A stretch of 33,096 bases of DNA from Bacteroidetes bacterium HGW-Bacteroidetes-14 (GCA_002842655.1 PHDP01000009.1:1-33096); one strand, 5' to 3'; positions 19,196 through 27,567 are shown, numbered from the stretch's first letter. Program-made: numbers and translations. The notes: a model not told the origin generated them from the letters alone.

Positions 19196-19623
19196 ACTTT
19201 TTTGATGAGGTATTTTACTATTCCCCAGATGTAAAAATCATTATCTCTCTTAACTCTTATAGGTTTATATTTTTTGTTGGCAGGCATGAGCAGGAGATCG
19301 TCCCCGTCAATTTTCACTCTTTTAAGTGTGAATTCGCCTTCAAGGAAACAAACAGCAAGGCAATTTTCATGGGGTTCTGAAGATTTGTCAATAACCAGCA
19401 GGTCTCCCTCCTCAATACCATCATCAATCATGCTTTCTCCCTTAACCCGGGCGAAAAAAGTAGAGGATGGATTTTTTATGAGTGCCTTATTCAGATCGAG
19501 TTTATTTTCCAAATGATCATCGGCAGGAGAGGGGAACCCTGCACAAATAGGTGTATCTGTGATTGTTACATATATTGGCGTCTCTTCGTCCGGGCGAAAA
19601 ATCTCAATTGTTTTGTTTTTCAT
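19192..19623 (-). CDS. umuD: UmuD-like S24 peptidase, translesion polymerase accessory subunit
   Basis: CAGFPSPADD (autocleavage region), ARVKGESMIDDGIEEGDLLVID (catalytic Ser), GEFTLKRV (catalytic Lys). Confidence 0.93.
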   Translation of the reverse strand: MKNKTIEIFRPDEETPIYVTITDTPICAGFPSPADDHLENKLDLNKALIKNPSSTFFARVKGESMIDDGIEEGDLLVIDKSSEPHENCLAVCFLEGEFTLKRVKIDGDDLLLMPANKKYKPIRVKRDNDFYIWGIVKYLIKKV

Positions 19624-19656
19624 CTGGAGATTTTTGAATATTTAAAATAGAACATG

Positions 19657-19664
19657 CAAATTTA
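19657..19664 (-). promoter_or_regulatory. Possible -7 element for umuD
   Basis: Minus-strand TAAATTTG matches TAnnTTTG exactly, about 34 nt upstream of the umuD ATG; no clear -33 TTTG. Confidence 0.35.
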
Positions 19665-19753
19665 ATTTATTAATTTCATATTGCACTTTCATTTTACTCT
19701 CTTAGGGCTAATAAGTTAACTTTAGAAAAAAAAACGTAATAAATTCAAATTAA

Positions 19754-19785
19754 TTTGATTAGGTTAGAAAAATTAGTTACATTCG
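19754..19785 (+). promoter_or_regulatory. Bacteroidetes-type promoter upstream of the YjbH-like cassette
   Basis: TTTG at 19754-19757, 20-nt spacer, TACATTCG at 19778-19785 (one mismatch from TAnnTTTG); ATG at 19816. Confidence 0.55.
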
Positions 19786-19815
19786 CAGAGTGAAAAACTT
19801 TGTAGCCTAAACTTA

Positions 19816-21039
19816 ATGAAATCAATGCTTTTAAACATATTTACCTCAATTCGCCCCAAAGTTGCAATACTTTTTTTCTTGCTTGCAGGCACTGGTATAT
19901 ATGCTCAGAACTCTGTTGAGAAGGCTTTATTTACTGAAGGATTCGAAAATGTAAGGCATATTTCAAAAGCAGGCAAAGAGATAATTTTCATTGAAAGTGA
20001 GTCTTTTACTTACGGAGACAGAGTGATTGAATCTGTCAAAGGAGCAATAGAATCACTATACCCTGAGTTTAAATCGAAAAATGTAGAAGTTTTTCTCATG
20101 GATGATAGAATACCAAAGTTCAGGATGTACTCAACACTTGCAGGGGATGCCTCAGGTGCGAAATGGTATTCAGACTTTAATGTAAGCGAAGGTATTGCAG
20201 AACTTAATAAACTTGATGGTAAAAAATTCGAGAACTCTTCATTCGGAAAGGTAGATTTGAAGTTTTATCCTATTTTCCGTTTTAAAAACGCAAGGCTTGA
20301 TGTAATGTATTTACTTCAGCTGAATATTAACCCAACACTTGAAATATCATTATGGAGAGGTGCCACTGCAACAGCACAGGTAATTTTTCCACTTGTAAAT
20401 GACTACTCAACAGAAGAGGGCAGAATAAGACCTGGTTTTCTTACTTTATCCCAGCAATTCAGACTTCCATTCAATATCCATGCTATGGCCACTGTTGGAA
20501 ATTTCAACATGTTCAGAGCAGGAGCAGATTTAAAACTTTATAAACCGGTGGGATCAAGAATTGGTGTTTATGCGCAAATGAGTTATACCGCATATTCAAT
20601 TCCTTTTTTCAGTGACTGGTATTACACAAGCCCGGATAAATTTACCTGGAAAGTTGGTGCCAATTATATTGTAAAGCCCTGGAATCTTATGTTTAACATG
20701 AATCTGGCCAAGTATCTTGGAAATGATTTGTCTGTAAGGGGAGAGGTTACCAGATATTTCCGCAATGCAGCTGTTGGATTCTATGTTCAGACAATGGACA
20801 TTCCGGATTTTCCTGTCAACGGCGGGTTTTATTTTGCAATTTCATTACCACCATATAAACATAAACGAAACAAATTTGTTAGAGTTTCAGCGGGAAACTA
20901 TTTTCCGCTTGAGTATATCGCCAGACCATATACAGAACATGGCAGATATTTTACGACATCACCCGACGAGAATTCGTCGTACAACTTTTTTACCAAAATG
21001 CGCTTAAATCAAATAATCTTAAATTCAACCAATAATTAA
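19816..21039 (+). CDS. Exported beta-barrel protein resembling the C-terminal part of YjbH/GfcD
   Basis: 407 aa; signal peptide ending GIYAQ; SVRGEVTRYFRNAAVGFYVQTMDIPDFPVNGGFYFAISLPPYKHK has the pattern of the YjbH C-terminal region (repeated barrel strands then F-x-x-G-x-Y-x-x-IP/LP). Confidence 0.6.
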   Translation: MKSMLLNIFTSIRPKVAILFFLLAGTGIYAQNSVEKALFTEGFENVRHISKAGKEIIFIESESFTYGDRVIESVKGAIESLYPEFKSKNVEVFLMDDRIPKFRMYSTLAGDASGAKWYSDFNVSEGIAELNKLDGKKFENSSFGKVDLKFYPIFRFKNARLDVMYLLQLNINPTLEISLWRGATATAQVIFPLVNDYSTEEGRIRPGFLTLSQQFRLPFNIHAMATVGNFNMFRAGADLKLYKPVGSRIGVYAQMSYTAYSIPFFSDWYYTSPDKFTWKVGANYIVKPWNLMFNMNLAKYLGNDLSVRGEVTRYFRNAAVGFYVQTMDIPDFPVNGGFYFAISLPPYKHKRNKFVRVSAGNYFPLEYIARPYTEHGRYFTTSPDENSSYNFFTKMRLNQIILNSTNN

Positions 21040-21050
21040 CCAAAAATTCT

Positions 21051-22385
21051 ATGAAAGCAAGCAAAATCTTTTCAAGACTTATGGGAGCGGCCACAGCCAC
21101 TCTTCTGGTTGCTGCACTCGTAGGTGCAGCCTCATGTACAAAAGTACCTGAGCCAACTCCTACACCGGAGCCTCAGCCAGCTACCTACACAATTAAGGGA
21201 CAGGTGTTCAATAACACTACCAAGGCATATCTGCCTGGCGTTACCGTTACTATGGGTACCAAAACAGCAACTACTGACAGTTTTGGTAAGTTTGAATTTG
21301 CTAACCTTACAACTGCAGGCAAATACAACATCGTTCTGACCAAGGCCGATTTCTATTCTGCTCAGTACTCTCTCGAGTTCCCTACAGCAGGCCTTAACCA
21401 CAATCTGGTATACAGCATCACAATGACTATGGTTCCTTATGTACCTGGAATCACTCCGCTTGATCCTCTTGCCGGAGGTACAATTGCAATTGAAGGCGGA
21501 ACTAATGATGCAGCCCTTACAATTCCAGCATCTACAACTGTAAAAGATGCTAACGGAGCTACAATCACAGGCCCTATCAATATTACCGCAGTTGAAGTAA
21601 ATGACATCGTTATTGCAGGTGCAGTTAACAATCCTGGTATCATGACTCTTCGTTTCGAGCCTACAGGACTTGTATTCAGCAAACCTCTTACTGTTGCAGT
21701 TGACAACCCTCTTACTGCTTACAAATACGCAGAACTTCAGCTTGAATATTTCAACAATACACTAAGTAAATGGGAAATCCAGCCTACTCAGGTAACATAT
21801 GCACCTGCTACTAATGATTACGTTACCTCAATTACTCACTTCTCGCTTTACAAAGTATCTTTTAAAGCTCCTGTTGTGGACGAGCCTTCAACTACAGAGA
21901 AAATTAAAGTTCTCGACAGCCTTATGATTAACAGAGGTCTGACTCCTTACAATGTTACAAGCATCAGATATGTTGAGAAGCAAGGTTATAAATTTACAGA
22001 ACCTCTTGCAACAACACTTACCAATGCAGGTATCACAGGTGCAGACCAGACTGAATTGATTTCATCTATTACTGCACTTGTTACAAACCACTTCAATGGT
22101 ATTGCTCCTCTTGCTGCTTTTGGAACTCCAACCTATACAAAAGCTGTTACAAGAACAATTCAGCCAATGTACTATCAGGTTACAACAGCTAATCAGACTT
22201 TCACCAAGAAGAAGTTTACCATTAAAGTATCCAACACTGCTGGTACAGTTACAAAAACTCTTGAAATCAGAACTATCATGGCCGGCACTGTTGACCTGGT
22301 ATTCCAGGATCTGATTTATGACGACCACGCACACGCACACCTCCATGGTCATGACCACGGTCTTGGCGGCGGTGGAACAATCTAA
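21051..22385 (+). CDS. Surface/periplasmic lipoprotein with carboxypeptidase-regulatory-like domain and His-rich C-terminus
   Basis: 444 aa; lipobox VGAASC, PEPTPTPEPQP linker, TIKGQVFNNTTKAYLPGVTVTMGTKTATTDSFGKFEFANL (CarboxypepD_reg-like), tail DDHAHAHLHGHDHGLGGGGTI. Confidence 0.75.
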   Translation: MKASKIFSRLMGAATATLLVAALVGAASCTKVPEPTPTPEPQPATYTIKGQVFNNTTKAYLPGVTVTMGTKTATTDSFGKFEFANLTTAGKYNIVLTKADFYSAQYSLEFPTAGLNHNLVYSITMTMVPYVPGITPLDPLAGGTIAIEGGTNDAALTIPASTTVKDANGATITGPINITAVEVNDIVIAGAVNNPGIMTLRFEPTGLVFSKPLTVAVDNPLTAYKYAELQLEYFNNTLSKWEIQPTQVTYAPATNDYVTSITHFSLYKVSFKAPVVDEPSTTEKIKVLDSLMINRGLTPYNVTSIRYVEKQGYKFTEPLATTLTNAGITGADQTELISSITALVTNHFNGIAPLAAFGTPTYTKAVTRTIQPMYYQVTTANQTFTKKKFTIKVSNTAGTVTKTLEIRTIMAGTVDLVFQDLIYDDHAHAHLHGHDHGLGGGGTI

Positions 22386-22390
22386 TCAAT

Positions 22391-22411
22391 TTCAGAAAAA
22401 CAATTTCTGAA
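22391..22411 (+). other. Perfect 8-bp hairpin reaching the start codon of the next gene
   Basis: TTCAGAAA-AACAA-TTTCTGAA; the last A of the stem is the A of the ATG at 22411; no T tract follows. Confidence 0.6.
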
Positions 22412-23136
22412 TGAGATTTAAAGCACCTATCAGGATGATGTTGGGAGCAGCGATGCTGCTCCTGACATCTTCTTTTTTAAATGCCCAGAGCACTCTTGGT
22501 GTTACCGGACTCTTAAACAGCCCCAATGCCGAGATGTCAGAAGACAAAACCGTAAAGATTGGAGGTAACTTCCTTCCAAAACAGTTTACTCCTGATACCT
22601 GGGATTACCATACATTTAATTTCTTTGTCAATATCACTTTTGTCCCGTTTGCAGAAATTGCAATGACAAACACTGCCTTTGATCTTTGGGATCAGGGTAG
22701 GTTCAGTAATGTCGACAGATCAATTTCACTTCGTGTAAGACCTCTTAAGGAGGGTAAATACTGGCCGGCTGTGGTTATTGGATCTAATGATGTAATATCC
22801 ACTTCATCTTTGCTTGGATATGCATCCGGAAATAAGTACTTTGGTACGACCTATCTTGCAATGACAAAACATTTTGACCTTGGCGGAAATGAACTTGGAA
22901 TTCATGCGGCCTACAATATTCCTGTCAGCGTTCATGTTCAGCAGAAATTTCCTGTTTCAGGAGGTATCAGTTTTTCACCAAAATTTTACAAAGAGCTGAA
23001 CATTATTGCGGAATACGATACTAAACACTTTAACCTTGGTGCAAATGTTGTTTTATTTAAGTATCTGTATCTGCAGCTGCTTTTAAACCAGCTCAAGTAT
23101 CCTGTAATTGGTATTCATGCACAGTTTACTATTTAG
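22411..23136 (+). CDS. Exported beta-barrel protein resembling the N-terminal part of YjbH
   Basis: 241 aa; signal peptide ending FLNAQ; TLGVTGLLNSPNAEMSEDKTVKIGGNFLP ... FFVNITFVPFAEIAMTNT ... RSISLRVRPLKEGKYWPAVVIGSNDV follows the YjbH N-terminal pattern (G-L-x-x-x-P-x-A-x-M-x-x-D). Confidence 0.65.
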   Translation: MRFKAPIRMMLGAAMLLLTSSFLNAQSTLGVTGLLNSPNAEMSEDKTVKIGGNFLPKQFTPDTWDYHTFNFFVNITFVPFAEIAMTNTAFDLWDQGRFSNVDRSISLRVRPLKEGKYWPAVVIGSNDVISTSSLLGYASGNKYFGTTYLAMTKHFDLGGNELGIHAAYNIPVSVHVQQKFPVSGGISFSPKFYKELNIIAEYDTKHFNLGANVVLFKYLYLQLLLNQLKYPVIGIHAQFTI

Positions 23137-23161
23137 ATAAGGTTAAATTGTATTAAATTGC

Positions 23162-23189
23162 AGCTTGTAATCATTTACAAGCTTTTTTT
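23162..23189 (+). terminator. Intrinsic terminator ending the YjbH-like cassette
   Basis: AGCTTGTAA-TCAT-TTACAAGCT (9-bp perfect stem) followed by a T run (23183-23189). Confidence 0.88.
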
Positions 23190-23202
23190 ATTTTAAAAAC
23201 TC

Positions 23203-24585
23203 ATGAAAAGACTAATTTTTTCAATCACTGCATTTATCCTGACTACTTCAATGTATGCCCAGGAGATCACCGGAAGCTGGTACGGCAAAATCTCAGTTCA
23301 GTCACTAGAGATGAGGCTGGTCTTTAATATTTCTGCAAGCGATACTGCCTTTACTGCGACTATGGATAGTCCGGACCAGGGAGTTGCGGGAATTCCGGCA
23401 ACATCTGTCTTTTTTATTAATCCTATGATTAAAATTGTAATTGCAAATGCGGGAATTGAATATAACGGAGTCTTTACTGGTGAGACTATATTAGGCACTT
23501 TCAGACAGGGTGGGATGTCTGTTCCGATGAATCTCTCCCGGAGAGCACCAGAGGGCCCCAAAAGACCTCAGGAGCCCAGAAAACCTTATCCATACAAATC
23601 AGAAGAGGTAACATTTTTAAATCAAAAAGATAAAATTGAGCTTGCCGGCACTCTGACTTTACCTGCAGATGGAAAACCAGTGGCTGCAGTTATTCTGGTT
23701 TCCGGAAGCGGACCACAGAACAGGGATGAAGAGCTTGTTGGCCATAAACCTTTCCTTGTGATCTCTGACTATCTGACAAAAAGAGGTATAGCTGTTTTAA
23801 GATATGACGACAGGGGTGTCGGAAAATCAAAGGGTAAACATTCTTCAGCAACTACATTTGATTTTGCCTCAGATGCATATGCTGCTGTTGAGTATTTAAG
23901 AAACAGGGAGGAGATGAAGGGGATAAAAATTGGAATAGCCGGCCACAGCGAAGGCGGAATAATTGCGCCTCTTGTTGCAGAAAGGGATAAAGAGTTAGGT
24001 TTTATAATTCTGATGGCAGGCCCCGGAGTTAGCGGTGCACAGATTATTATATCCCAGCAAAGACTTATTGGTGAGAGATCTGGTGCAGATAAGGCCACTC
24101 TGGATGAGTATGAGAGCATAACAAGAGATCTTTACAAATTGATTGAAACAGAAAAGGATAATCCGGATATCAAGGTGAAATTGATGGATTTTTTCAGTAA
24201 AAATGCTCCTGAAGCATCTGAAAAACAGCTTGAAGCCCAGATAGCAGCAGTTGCATATCCATGGATGATAACATTTGTCACGCATGACCCATCTGAAACA
24301 CTTACAAAACTTACTTTACCTGTTTTAGCCATAAACGGCACCAATGACCTGCAGGTACCTTACAGGGAGAATCTCGGTAAAATCAGGAGTTCTCTTTTGA
24401 AGGCGCATAATAATAATGAAGCCTCTTTTTCAAAGAATGTAGAGATTATTGAATATGATGGTTTGAATCACCTGTTCCAGCATTCAGAAACTGGATTGCC
24501 GGCTGAATATGGCAAAATTGAAGAGACCATCTCACCAGATGTTCTGGAAAAGATGGCCTCCTGGATAATATCAAAATCAAAATAG
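23203..24585 (+). CDS. Secreted alpha/beta hydrolase
   Basis: 460 aa; signal peptide MYAQ; VILVSGSGPQNRDEE, LRYDDRGVGKS, nucleophile elbow GIAGHSEGGIIAP, INGTNDLQVP, DGLNHLFQ. Confidence 0.9.
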   Translation: MKRLIFSITAFILTTSMYAQEITGSWYGKISVQSLEMRLVFNISASDTAFTATMDSPDQGVAGIPATSVFFINPMIKIVIANAGIEYNGVFTGETILGTFRQGGMSVPMNLSRRAPEGPKRPQEPRKPYPYKSEEVTFLNQKDKIELAGTLTLPADGKPVAAVILVSGSGPQNRDEELVGHKPFLVISDYLTKRGIAVLRYDDRGVGKSKGKHSSATTFDFASDAYAAVEYLRNREEMKGIKIGIAGHSEGGIIAPLVAERDKELGFIILMAGPGVSGAQIIISQQRLIGERSGADKATLDEYESITRDLYKLIETEKDNPDIKVKLMDFFSKNAPEASEKQLEAQIAAVAYPWMITFVTHDPSETLTKLTLPVLAINGTNDLQVPYRENLGKIRSSLLKAHNNNEASFSKNVEIIEYDGLNHLFQHSETGLPAEYGKIEETISPDVLEKMASWIISKSK

Positions 24586-24629
24586 TATTTCAGGCAGTTT
24601 CGACTTTTAACAATACAAGAATTATATAT

Positions 24630-26129
24630 CTATTGTATATAAAGAACATTGCTCAATGCAGATGTTTTTCGGCCGTTAACGGCAATTACAATATAGTTCT
24701 TTTGTGCACTTCCGTTAAAGGTGAGCTGAGTACCAATTTGTCTGGCAACTGCATCCCAGGTGCCGGAAGTACCTCTTCTTTTCAGTTCATAAACAGCATA
24801 TGCGGTTGCGTTGCCGGCAGCGCTCCAGTTTATAGTATTGGAAACATTGGTAATTGCAGGAGTACCGGGAATAGTATACTGTTTTGTACCCATTTCAGGT
24901 ACTAGACTCATAGAGGGATAAATTGTACTTAAAAGATATGACGCAAAACTACTGCCAAGTATGTTCTGAGACCTGTACCAGCATACACCTTTTATATTAG
25001 GTAAAGATCTGCAAAGTTCAACCTGATTATAAAATTGAGTCATTGAGGCATATGCGGGATATTGCGAATCTCCGAATTTGTAGGCAGCCACACCAGGAAA
25101 AATTGGTTTGGAAAAGGAGTTTGTATTCCAGTAACGGGCAAGTCTGTCAAAATCAGCAGTAGAGTGACCAATTTCCCAGTAAATTTGAGGAGCCAGATAA
25201 TCAATCCACCCATTTTGAAGCCAGGTTAAAGGATTTGCATAAAGGGCTAAAGCGTTTTCTATTCTTCCTGAAGGAGAAATACCAAAAATAACATCCTCTT
25301 TTGAAGCTTTTATTGATTGGCTAACGCCTTTGACAAGCTCGTCAATATTGAATTCCCTCCATTTATCGAGGGTCATTCCTGCATTATACTGGTCATACTG
25401 AGCTTTATCGTTGAATTTGTATGGATCAGATGTTGATTTGGCACCGCTGGGATAGAAGTAGTCGTCAAAATGGATTCCGTCGATATCATAATTATCCACA
25501 ACCTCCTTTACGACATTTTTAATATGATTTCTTACTTCAGGCATTCCCGGATTCCAGTATCTGGAACCTTCAAATGTTACATACCAGTCAGGATGAAGCA
25601 GTGCAGGATGACCAGGTGCATAGTACTGAGTAGTAGTGCCAATTCTGTAAGGGTTCATCCAGGCATGAAGTTCTATTCCTCTTTTATGAGCCTCCTCAAT
25701 TGCAGTTTGCAACGGATCAAATCCGGGATCCACACCCTGGGTTCCTGTCAGGTATGAAGACCATGGAGAGATTGTCGATTGATAAAAAGCATCAGAAGAG
25801 CATCTAACCTGAAAGTAAATTACATTAATATTAAGATCTTTTAATCTGTCAATCATTGATACCAGCGCTGCTTTCTGGGCAGTTGCACCTGTTGTTCCTG
25901 CAGGCCAGTCAAGTCCCCATGCTGTTGTTAACCACGCAGCCCTAAGTTCATGATTTACAACAATATTATCTGTTGCAGGATTGAAAATCTTAGATGGATC
26001 GTTATTTACCGGAGGATCTGGATCCGGGTCAACAGGAGGTACTACATCTTTTGAACACGAAGCAATAATAATGAATGTCGCAAGAGAGAGAGCTTTAATA
26101 AAGCTGACGCAGATATTGCTGATTTTCAT
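24630..26129 (-). CDS. Family 10 glycosyl-hydrolase-like (GHL10/DUF187) lipoprotein
   Basis: 499 aa; lipobox IIASC; ELRAAWLTTAWGLDWP, VIYFQVRCSSDAFYQS, ELHAWMNPYR, DGIHFDDYFYP, FGISPSGR, YLAPQIYWEIGH. Confidence 0.92.
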   Translation of the reverse strand: MKISNICVSFIKALSLATFIIIASCSKDVVPPVDPDPDPPVNNDPSKIFNPATDNIVVNHELRAAWLTTAWGLDWPAGTTGATAQKAALVSMIDRLKDLNINVIYFQVRCSSDAFYQSTISPWSSYLTGTQGVDPGFDPLQTAIEEAHKRGIELHAWMNPYRIGTTTQYYAPGHPALLHPDWYVTFEGSRYWNPGMPEVRNHIKNVVKEVVDNYDIDGIHFDDYFYPSGAKSTSDPYKFNDKAQYDQYNAGMTLDKWREFNIDELVKGVSQSIKASKEDVIFGISPSGRIENALALYANPLTWLQNGWIDYLAPQIYWEIGHSTADFDRLARYWNTNSFSKPIFPGVAAYKFGDSQYPAYASMTQFYNQVELCRSLPNIKGVCWYRSQNILGSSFASYLLSTIYPSMSLVPEMGTKQYTIPGTPAITNVSNTINWSAAGNATAYAVYELKRRGTSGTWDAVARQIGTQLTFNGSAQKNYIVIAVNGRKTSALSNVLYIQ

Positions 26130-26284
26130 AAAAAATTAATTATAGTTTAAGTTATGTTTTGGTCAGTAAAGGTAATGCTAATAATAATATTGTTAACAGT
26201 AATTGGAAAAATATGACAAAAGTTCAGATATATACTGGTTATCAGATGTGTAGCTGAAATTTTGACATGTTTAACAACTCCAAG

Positions 26285-26391
26285 AAAATCAAATTTTTCG
26301 TTCATTTTATGAAATTTTTCACTGACATTATGTCTTCAAAATTTGATTTTTTTTGATTAGGTATTGTGTTTGATATATATATGGTCAAACA
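26285..26391. promoter_or_regulatory. Nested inverted repeats over a promoter-like motif upstream of hsp20
   Basis: IR-A: AAAATCAAATTTT (26285-26297) / AAAATTTGATTTT (26338-26350). IR-B: TGTTTGA (26367-26373) / TCAAACA (26385-26391). Promoter-like TTTG (26342-26345)-N19-TGTGTTTG (26365-26372). Confidence 0.5.
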
Positions 26392-26426
26392 ATAACATTA
26401 TTAACTAAAATATAGGAGATACGACT

Positions 26427-26873
26427 ATGACACTAATCAGAAGAACAGAAAATTACCCTGCATGGTCAAACCTGTTTAATGAGTTTTTAAACCACGATTG
26501 GATTGACTGGAGCCACAGAAATTATTCAGATACTAATACTACTATACCATCTGTTAACATTCTGGAAAGTCCGGAAGATTTCAAAATAGAGGTTGCTGCT
26601 CCGGGTCTGAACAAAAACGATTTCAAAATTGAAGTAAATCAGGGTATCCTCAGGATTTCCTCAGAGAAAAAAGAGGAAAAGGAGAACTCAGAAGAGGGAA
26701 AATACAGCAGAAAAGAGTTTAGCTATCAGTCATTCTGCAGATCTTTTAATTTGCCACTTACTGTAGAAAGTGATAAAATTGAGGCAAAATATGAAAACGG
26801 AATACTTTCGGTTACAATTCCAAAAAGAGAAGAGGCAAAACCTAAACCTGTAAGAATGATTGAGATTCAGTAA
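26427..26873 (+). CDS. Small heat-shock protein, Hsp20/alpha-crystallin family
   Basis: 148 aa; PSVNILESPEDFKIEVAAPGLNKNDFKIEVNQGILRISSEKKEEKE ... YENGILSVTIPKREEAKPKPVRMIEIQ; AGGAGA upstream of the ATG. Confidence 0.95.
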   Translation: MTLIRRTENYPAWSNLFNEFLNHDWIDWSHRNYSDTNTTIPSVNILESPEDFKIEVAAPGLNKNDFKIEVNQGILRISSEKKEEKENSEEGKYSRKEFSYQSFCRSFNLPLTVESDKIEAKYENGILSVTIPKREEAKPKPVRMIEIQ

Positions 26874-26890
26874 TTAATCTGACAGAATTT

Positions 26891-27556
26891 TCAAAAGAGG
26901 AGATTTGTATTGTCTCCTCTTTTTTCTTTTAATTCAGGCAAAGGTGTTGCAATTAGTTTAACACTGTACGGGAATGCAAATCTTGTGTAGTCAGAACCTG
27001 TCAGCCACTCTTTTTCATCCTCCTCTTTCAGGATTACCGGCATTCGCTTCTTTGTGTTATGAATCCGGGACATTAAATCATTTGCAGCAGTAGTAACAAT
27101 TGTGAATGTATTTTTTACCAGACCGGAGGCGGGATCTTTCCAGTGAGAAAATAATCCTGCAAAAGCAAAGAGATCATCTCCGGGCAGAGTTATGAGAAAA
27201 CGCTCTCTGAATTTTTTCCCGTTTATAAAAGTATGTCTCCATTCATAAAATCCATCTGCGATAACCAGGCATCTGTTGTTTACATACTCTTTAAATGATC
27301 TGGTTACATTCAGGGATTCAATTCTTGCATTTAAAGTATAATCAGAAACTGAAATATCTGATGACCAGTCAGGAATAAGACCCCATGAGTAATGCTGGAT
27401 TATAGCAGAGTCTTCAGATGTTATAACGGGGCAGGAGGGATGTGAAAAGCCATTTATAATATCACTTTTAAGAAATTCTTCCGGATTTCTTACCTCTGCC
27501 CTGAATCTCTTTGCAGCTGTTAAAGCCTCCCTGGATTGCCTTGAATAGAAGCACAT
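26891..27556 (-). CDS. SOS response-associated peptidase (SRAP/YedK/HMCES family)
   Basis: 221 aa; Met-Cys2 start (MCFYSRQSRE), WGLIPDW, NARIESLNVTRSFKEYVNNRCLVIADGFYEWR, AFAGLFSHWKDP, IHNTKKRMPVIL. Confidence 0.94.
   Translation of the reverse strand: MCFYSRQSREALTAAKRFRAEVRNPEEFLKSDIINGFSHPSCPVITSEDSAIIQHYSWGLIPDWSSDISVSDYTLNARIESLNVTRSFKEYVNNRCLVIADGFYEWRHTFINGKKFRERFLITLPGDDLFAFAGLFSHWKDPASGLVKNTFTIVTTAANDLMSRIHNTKKRMPVILKEEDEKEWLTGSDYTRFAFPYSVKLIATPLPELKEKRGDNTNLLF
26893..26930 (+). terminator. Intrinsic terminator for hsp20 lying inside the 3' coding end of the convergent SRAP gene
   Basis: AAAAGAGGAGA (26893-26903), 9-nt loop, TCTCCTCTTTT (26913-26923), then TTCTTTT. Confidence 0.85.
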
Positions 27557-27567
27557 ATTAATGATTA

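Noticed and set aside
19650-19661. GAACATGC possible SOS box upstream of umuD
   Set aside because: Only one half-site of a GAAC-N4-GTTC dyad is present; not enough to call a LexA site.
23769-24119. 116-aa minus-strand ORF
   Set aside because: Antisense to the alpha/beta hydrolase, whose catalytic motifs are clear in the plus frame.
24613-24638. ATACAA/TTGTAT inverted repeat at the convergent alpha/beta hydrolase and GHL10 ends
   Set aside because: Six AT-rich base pairs with a 14-nt loop; too weak to call a terminator.
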